A stretch of DNA of 64,000 nt, from contig NZ_LNAL01000008.1 of assembly GCF_001483135.1 (NCBI RefSeq), forward strand, positions 1 through 64,000. Direction: 5' to 3'. Positions 58,986 to 64,000 of this stretch are shown here, piece by piece (the first letter of the stretch is position 1; every line of letters starts with the position of its first letter). The position numbers and the translations under genes were made by a program. The DNA is from Solirubrum puertoriconensis (GTDB lineage: Bacteria; Bacteroidota; Bacteroidia; Cytophagales; Hymenobacteraceae). The notes under the pieces were generated by a model, which did no database searches, was not told the origin of the DNA, and saw nothing but the letters and a program-made list of their open reading frames with translations.

Positions 58986-61109
58986 TTACCAAATTTTGGC
59001 CCGGTCGGCTTGGGCGCGTACCATCTTCTGGCCTTCTTGGCAGCCAAAAGCCTCGTAGAACTGCGGCATGTTCATCAGCGGCCCGATGGTGCGGTACTGC
59101 CCCGGCGAGTGCGGATCGGTGAGGATTTGCTGACGCAGGGCTTCGGGCCGAATGTTGGTGCGGCGCAGCTGCGCCCAGGCCAGGAAGAAACGCTGCTCGG
59201 GCGTAAAGCCGTCGATTTTGGGGCGCGGGTTGCTACCGTATTTCTGCTGCAGCTGCTTCTGCAGGGCGCCATACACCACCGTCAGGCCAGCAAAGTCGGC
59301 CAGGTTTTCGCCCATGGTCAGTTTGCCGTTTACGAATACTGAGTCGAGGGGCTGAAAAGCGGAGTACTGCGTGCCCACCACTGCGGCGCGCTTGGTAAAC
59401 TCAGCGGCGTCTTCCTTGGTCCACCAGTCGCGCAGGTTGCCTTGCGAATCGTACTGCCGGCCTTGATCGTCGAAGCCGTGGGTGATTTCGTGGCCGATTA
59501 CGCCCCCAATAGCGCCGTAATTCACGGCGTCATCGGCTTCGGGGTCGAAGAAGGGCGGTTGCAGGTACCCAGCCGGAAATACAATCTCGTTCATGGGCGG
59601 ATTGTAGTAGGCGTTTACCGTAGGCGGCGTCATGCCCCACTCGTTGCGGTCGATGGGCTTGCCGAGCTTCTGGGCATTGTCGCGGTACTCCCACGCGCGG
59701 GCGGCCAGCACGTTCTTCAGGTACGACTCGCGCGAGATGCTGAGGGCCGAGTAGTCCTTCCACACGTCGGGGTAGCCAATTTTCACGCGCAGCGCGTTCA
59801 GCTTTTTCAGGGCTTCCTGCTTGGTTGGTTCGCTCATCCAAGTGTTCGAGCGAATGTGGTCGGCCATCGACGCTTTGATGTTGTTTACCATCTCCAGCGC
59901 TTTGGCTTTGGCCTGCGGCGAGAAGGCCTTGGCTACGTACAGCTCGCCAAAAGCCTCGCCCAGGGTGGCATCCGTCGAGGCCAGCATGCGCTTCCAGCGC
60001 ACCGTTTGGGTTTTGGCCCCACCCAGCACCTGCGAAAAGCGGAACGTCTCGTCGACGTAGGCTTTGGGCAGCGCGCCGGCTACCGAGCGCACCAGGTGCC
60101 AGCGCAAATAAGTTTTCTGGTCACCTAGGGGCTCGGCCTTGAGCCTGGCGTTTAGCTCATCAAAGAAAGCCGGCTGGCCTACGTTTACCTCTTTGGCGGC
60201 GCTCAGCTGCAGCTCGGCAAGCAGGCGCGGCAAATCGAGGCTGGGGTAGCGCTTGGCGGCAGCGGCCACCGTCATTTTGTTGTAGTTGGCCTCGGGGTTG
60301 CGCAGCTCCACGCGGGTACGCGAGGCTTTGGCCAGGCGCGTTTCGATGCGCTCTACCGCGGTGGCGTTCTGGGCGGCCGTGGCTTCGTTGTCGCCGAGCA
60401 GCTTAAATATGTTACGCAAGTAGGTGCGGTACGCCTCCCGGATGCTCTTGGAGCGCGCATCGTCCTTGAGGTAGTAGTCGCGGTCGGGCAACGTGAGGCC
60501 GCCCTGGTTCATGCCCACGATGTACTGCGTCGAGTTCTTGTCGTCAATTTCGACGCCGGCGCGGAAGTAGCTGCCCACCTGCAACATCTTCTGCCGGGCC
60601 ATAGCCGATTGCAACGCTTTCAAGTCCTTGATGGCGGCGACGCGGGCGAGTTCGGGCTGCAGGTACTTCAGGCCCGCCGCCTCGATGGCCGCGGTGTCCA
60701 TGGCCGAGGCGTAGAAGTCGCCCACCTTCTGCAGGTTCGTGCCCTTTTGCGCCCCCTTGTTGCCCGCCGCTTCCTCCAAGATCTGCCGCATCAGGGCCTG
60801 GTTGCGGTCTTGCAACAGGTTGCGCGGGCCCCAGCTTGAGGCGTACGACGGAATGGGGTTGTTCTTCAGCCACACGCCGCCCGAGTACTGAAAGAAGTCC
60901 TCGCACGGCGACACCGATTTGTCGATATCGGCGGGGTTGATGCTGCGACCTTTGATTTCGGGTTCGGTGCTCACCGAAGCAGCGGCCGTGGCGGCGGAGT
61001 TGGTGGCGCTAGCAGCGGTGGTGCTGGCCGTATTGCTGGCAGCGCAACCGGCCAAGGCAAGTACCGAGGCCGCAGCAGCTACCCGCGTAAGGGCTAGTTG
61101 ATGTTTCAT
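58986..61109 (-). CDS. M13 family metallopeptidase lipoprotein (second copy)
   Basis: A 707-residue zinc endopeptidase, paralog of the gene at 56672-58792 in tandem on the same strand. Lipobox ALAGCAAS (Cys near 22), followed by a Ser/Thr/Ala-rich linker. It keeps SPCEDFFQYSGGVWL, NAYYNPPMNEIVFPAGYLQP, the zinc motif VIGHEITHGFDDQ (His540, Glu541, His544), TMGENLADFAG and the final CQEGQKMVRAQADRAKIW. A 129-bp block shared with the first copy is nearly identical at DNA level although the rest has diverged. The ATG at 61109 (MKHQLALTRV) is preferred to an upstream TTG. Each copy has its own terminator. Confidence 0.94.
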   Translation of the reverse strand: MKHQLALTRVAAAASVLALAGCAASNTASTTAASATNSAATAAASVSTEPEIKGRSINPADIDKSVSPCEDFFQYSGGVWLKNNPIPSYASSWGPRNLLQDRNQALMRQILEEAAGNKGAQKGTNLQKVGDFYASAMDTAAIEAAGLKYLQPELARVAAIKDLKALQSAMARQKMLQVGSYFRAGVEIDDKNSTQYIVGMNQGGLTLPDRDYYLKDDARSKSIREAYRTYLRNIFKLLGDNEATAAQNATAVERIETRLAKASRTRVELRNPEANYNKMTVAAAAKRYPSLDLPRLLAELQLSAAKEVNVGQPAFFDELNARLKAEPLGDQKTYLRWHLVRSVAGALPKAYVDETFRFSQVLGGAKTQTVRWKRMLASTDATLGEAFGELYVAKAFSPQAKAKALEMVNNIKASMADHIRSNTWMSEPTKQEALKKLNALRVKIGYPDVWKDYSALSISRESYLKNVLAARAWEYRDNAQKLGKPIDRNEWGMTPPTVNAYYNPPMNEIVFPAGYLQPPFFDPEADDAVNYGAIGGVIGHEITHGFDDQGRQYDSQGNLRDWWTKEDAAEFTKRAAVVGTQYSAFQPLDSVFVNGKLTMGENLADFAGLTVVYGALQKQLQQKYGSNPRPKIDGFTPEQRFFLAWAQLRRTNIRPEALRQQILTDPHSPGQYRTIGPLMNMPQFYEAFGCQEGQKMVRAQADRAKIW

Positions 61110-61284
61110 GTGGAACAATGCAGGTAAGGAAAGCGCCTCGCAAGGCGAGGCAAAGACTTCGGCTGCCTAAGTTAGGCTGCATGGGCTACTTGCCGGCGTT
61201 ATTTGGGTACGCTTGCGCCCGCCGCACTTAAGGCCCCGTGGCTAGTGCGTAACTTGCGGCCTTCACCTGCCCTTTGTTGACGTT

Positions 61285-61740
61285 GTGCGCAAGCTTCTGT
61301 TTATCTCCTTCGCTCTATTGCTTACCCTAGGTGCCGCGCCGGCTGCGCAGGCACAAGCACCTAGCACCACAGCCCCAACAGCCAGCAGCGGCCCCGAACA
61401 AGAGTTTCTAACCCTAGCCGATGCCGCAGCCAATTTGATGAAGCGCCTCATGGCCCAGCCCGCTACCGCGACGGCCGAGGCTCCGTTGCAGCGCGAATGC
61501 ACCGCCCTTTGCCAACGCGCCAAAGCCCAACGCATTACGCCCGCCTACGCTCAGTGGCTGCGCAGCTTACGCAAAGAGGAATTGCGCACCGCCGTGCAGC
61601 ACCTGCAGGCCAGTGCCTTTGTGCAATACCTAGGCAAGCTGCAAACCGCGCCCGAGTTTGAGGCCCGTTACAAACGCAGCCCCGCAGCCGCCGACATGAT
61701 GCTGCAAATCCTGAATGCGTTTGATATTGAACGGTACTAG
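61285..61740 (+). CDS. Small exported protein, hypothetical
   Basis: A 151-residue protein from a GTG at 61285. Signal peptide 1-24 (LLFISFALLLTLGAAPAAQA), a Thr/Pro/Ser-rich linker, then a helical domain of about 110 residues (FLTLADAAANLMKRLMAQPA, LRSLRKEELRTAVQHLQASA) with two Cys (about 72 and 76, CTALCQ). Not recognised. It stops 6 bp before a dispersed repeat. Confidence 0.6.
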   Translation: MRKLLFISFALLLTLGAAPAAQAQAPSTTAPTASSGPEQEFLTLADAAANLMKRLMAQPATATAEAPLQRECTALCQRAKAQRITPAYAQWLRSLRKEELRTAVQHLQASAFVQYLGKLQTAPEFEARYKRSPAAADMMLQILNAFDIERY

Positions 61741-61746
61741 CGCGCT

Positions 61747-62988
<1,242 letters not shown>

Positions 62989-63025
62989 TTACACCGAATG
63001 GTTGTGCAGCCCGCAGCCTCGCACC

Positions 63026-63466
63026 CTAGGTATGCTTAGTTGCCGGCGCCTGCTGGCAACTAAGCAGCCACTCTACGGCCTGGGCCTCGTCGGTAAAGCG
63101 GCTCGACATATAGGGCTTGTCCTGAAAGTAGCTGACCGGCGGAAAGTTCGCATCAGAAGCCACGTCGCGCAGGTGCGTAGGAGCCACCAGGTACGCCAGG
63201 TAAGAGCGTTGGCCACCTAGGCGCAGCGGTAGTTGCGGAGCAAAGTAGCTCAGCATCCAGCCGGTCGCATCCTTGTCGGTATCGACGCGCCGACGGGCAT
63301 CGAGCAGCCAGTATGGGCACTGGTGGGCAGCAGCCAACTCGAGCATATCGAGGTAGCCCTGCTTGAGTTCTTCTAAGTTTATCTGCCGCAACCAGCGGCC
63401 CACCACAATGTGCAGATCGGGGCGGTAAGCGAGGTCGAGAAAACCACGCGTAACGTACGAAGTCAT
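63026..63466 (-). CDS. Conserved-looking hypothetical protein
   Basis: A 146-residue soluble protein. From the ATG at 63466 it reads MTSYVTRGFLDLAYRPDLHI, then LEELKQGYLDMLELAAAHQC, YWLLDARRRVDTDKDATGWM and FTDEAQAVEWLLSCQQAP. The alternation of strand and helix and the LLDARR segment recall the STAS/SpoIIAA-like fold, a weak resemblance. The open frame upstream of 63466 is unlikely. Divergent from the pirin gene. No function proposed. Confidence 0.65.
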   Translation of the reverse strand: MTSYVTRGFLDLAYRPDLHIVVGRWLRQINLEELKQGYLDMLELAAAHQCPYWLLDARRRVDTDKDATGWMLSYFAPQLPLRLGGQRSYLAYLVAPTHLRDVASDANFPPVSYFQDKPYMSSRFTDEAQAVEWLLSCQQAPATKHT

Positions 63467-63636
63467 ACTTGAAGAAAAGGGGCGGGTGGCACCGCAAATG
63501 TAGGCAGCAGCTCGACAATAAGCTGCTACTCGCCAACTGCACGAAAACCCGCACAGCCCATTAATTGTAATACGCCTTTGTTGCTTCTCAGCGGCAAGCT
63601 GCCCCAGGCAGCCATCACTCCTACTTTGCATAAACC

Positions 63637-64000
63637 ATGCGCACCATCAAGCAACAGCACCGCGCGCTTAGCGCCCCCATCGATGATCTGATAACCTACC
63701 GGGCGCTGCCCACGCAGTCCGTCGAGCATCTCGATCCGTTTCTGTTTCTGAATCACCACGGGCCGCAAACCTACCAACCCAACAACCGCGGCTTGCCTTT
63801 TGGCCCGCACCCGCACCGCGGCTTCGAAACGGTAACGTTTATTCTGGAGGGCGACATCATGCACAAGGATACCGGCGGGCACGAAAGCGTGATTAATGCG
63901 GGCGGTATTCAGTGGATGACGGCCGGCTCGGGGCTTATCCACGCCGAGGTATCGTCGGCGGAGTTCAAGCGGCAAGGCGGCCCGCTCGAGATTCTGCAGC
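63637..64000 (+). CDS. Pirin family protein (partial, truncated by window end)
   Basis: The first 121 codons of a pirin, a two-domain cupin protein. The ATG at 63637 begins MRTIKQQHRALSAPIDD. The metal-binding motif FGPHPHRGFET places two His at 58 and 60, followed by FILEGDIMHKDTGGHESVIN and TAGSGLIHAE with the third His and the Glu. These are the iron ligands of the pirin N-terminal cupin. Bacterial pirins bind iron; some have quercetin dioxygenase activity. The gene continues past 64000, so its length and C-terminal cupin are not visible. Confidence 0.93.
   Translation, partial: MRTIKQQHRALSAPIDDLITYRALPTQSVEHLDPFLFLNHHGPQTYQPNNRGLPFGPHPHRGFETVTFILEGDIMHKDTGGHESVINAGGIQWMTAGSGLIHAEVSSAEFKRQGGPLEILQ

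Overview
The window is a high-GC chromosomal segment of a member of the Bacteroidota, most likely a Hymenobacter-type bacterium (order Cytophagales). The evidence is the 5' third of a Bacteroidota-style 16S rRNA gene at the left end, promoters of the TTG-N19-TAnnTTTG type, no Shine-Dalgarno signals at most starts, lineage families (DUF5686, DUF6268, DUF5694, CotH with a type IX sorting tail), and an extraordinary excess of the palindrome CCTAGG. Genus is an inference; class-level placement is firm.

Layout. 1-1300: 16S rRNA 5' end (minus strand) and its leader, preceded by three tandem promoters. 1.3-8.8 kb: sugar locus, with GH13 amylase, galT and galK on the minus strand diverging from a GH43 glycosidase and galM on the plus strand. 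9.1-13.3 kb: trehalose block, a fused trehalose-6-phosphate synthase/phosphatase convergent with a GH15 glucoamylase/trehalase-like enzyme. 13.9-21.2 kb: AraC-type regulator, pdxH, a DUF5686 outer-membrane protein, initiator tRNA and an Omp85 protein. 21.4-25.6 kb: hemW, a three-gene operon (hypothetical, alpha/beta hydrolase, cyclase), rpmA and rplU. 26.0-33.4 kb: nrdB and nrdA, split by a DUF6624 protein and a CotH protein. 33.4-35.0 kb: a low-GC patch of three small secreted or membrane proteins. 35-47.8 kb: secreted and membrane proteins of unknown function, including three paralogous small exported proteins. 48-56.6 kb: aspA, small lipoproteins, a duplicated pair of basic exported peptides, a hydrolase, a nitroreductase, a pentapeptide-repeat protein, Nudix, and one frameshifted TonB-plug-like gene. 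56.7-61.1 kb: two tandem M13 metallopeptidase lipoproteins with a nearly identical internal block. 61.3-64.0 kb: small secreted protein, NamA-type ene reductase, hypothetical, and a pirin gene cut off by the window end.

Genes that work together: galM, galK and galT give three of the four Leloir steps (no galE here), fed by GH13/GH43 glycosidases. The otsAB fusion makes trehalose and the facing GH15 enzyme may cleave alpha-glucosides such as trehalose. NrdA and NrdB form a class Ia ribonucleotide reductase whose catalytic residue numbering matches the eukaryotic enzymes; both genes carry similar TGTGGATAACTT boxes upstream. No CRISPR array, prophage, transposase or defence island is visible. 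The most interesting signals are non-coding: three tandem rRNA promoters, a repeated TCACAT-N4-ATGTGA site about 90-110 bp upstream of three unrelated genes, paired TTTCGCGAAA boxes before the AraC gene, long near-perfect hairpins at gene ends nested inside dispersed inverted repeats, and the CCTAGG excess.
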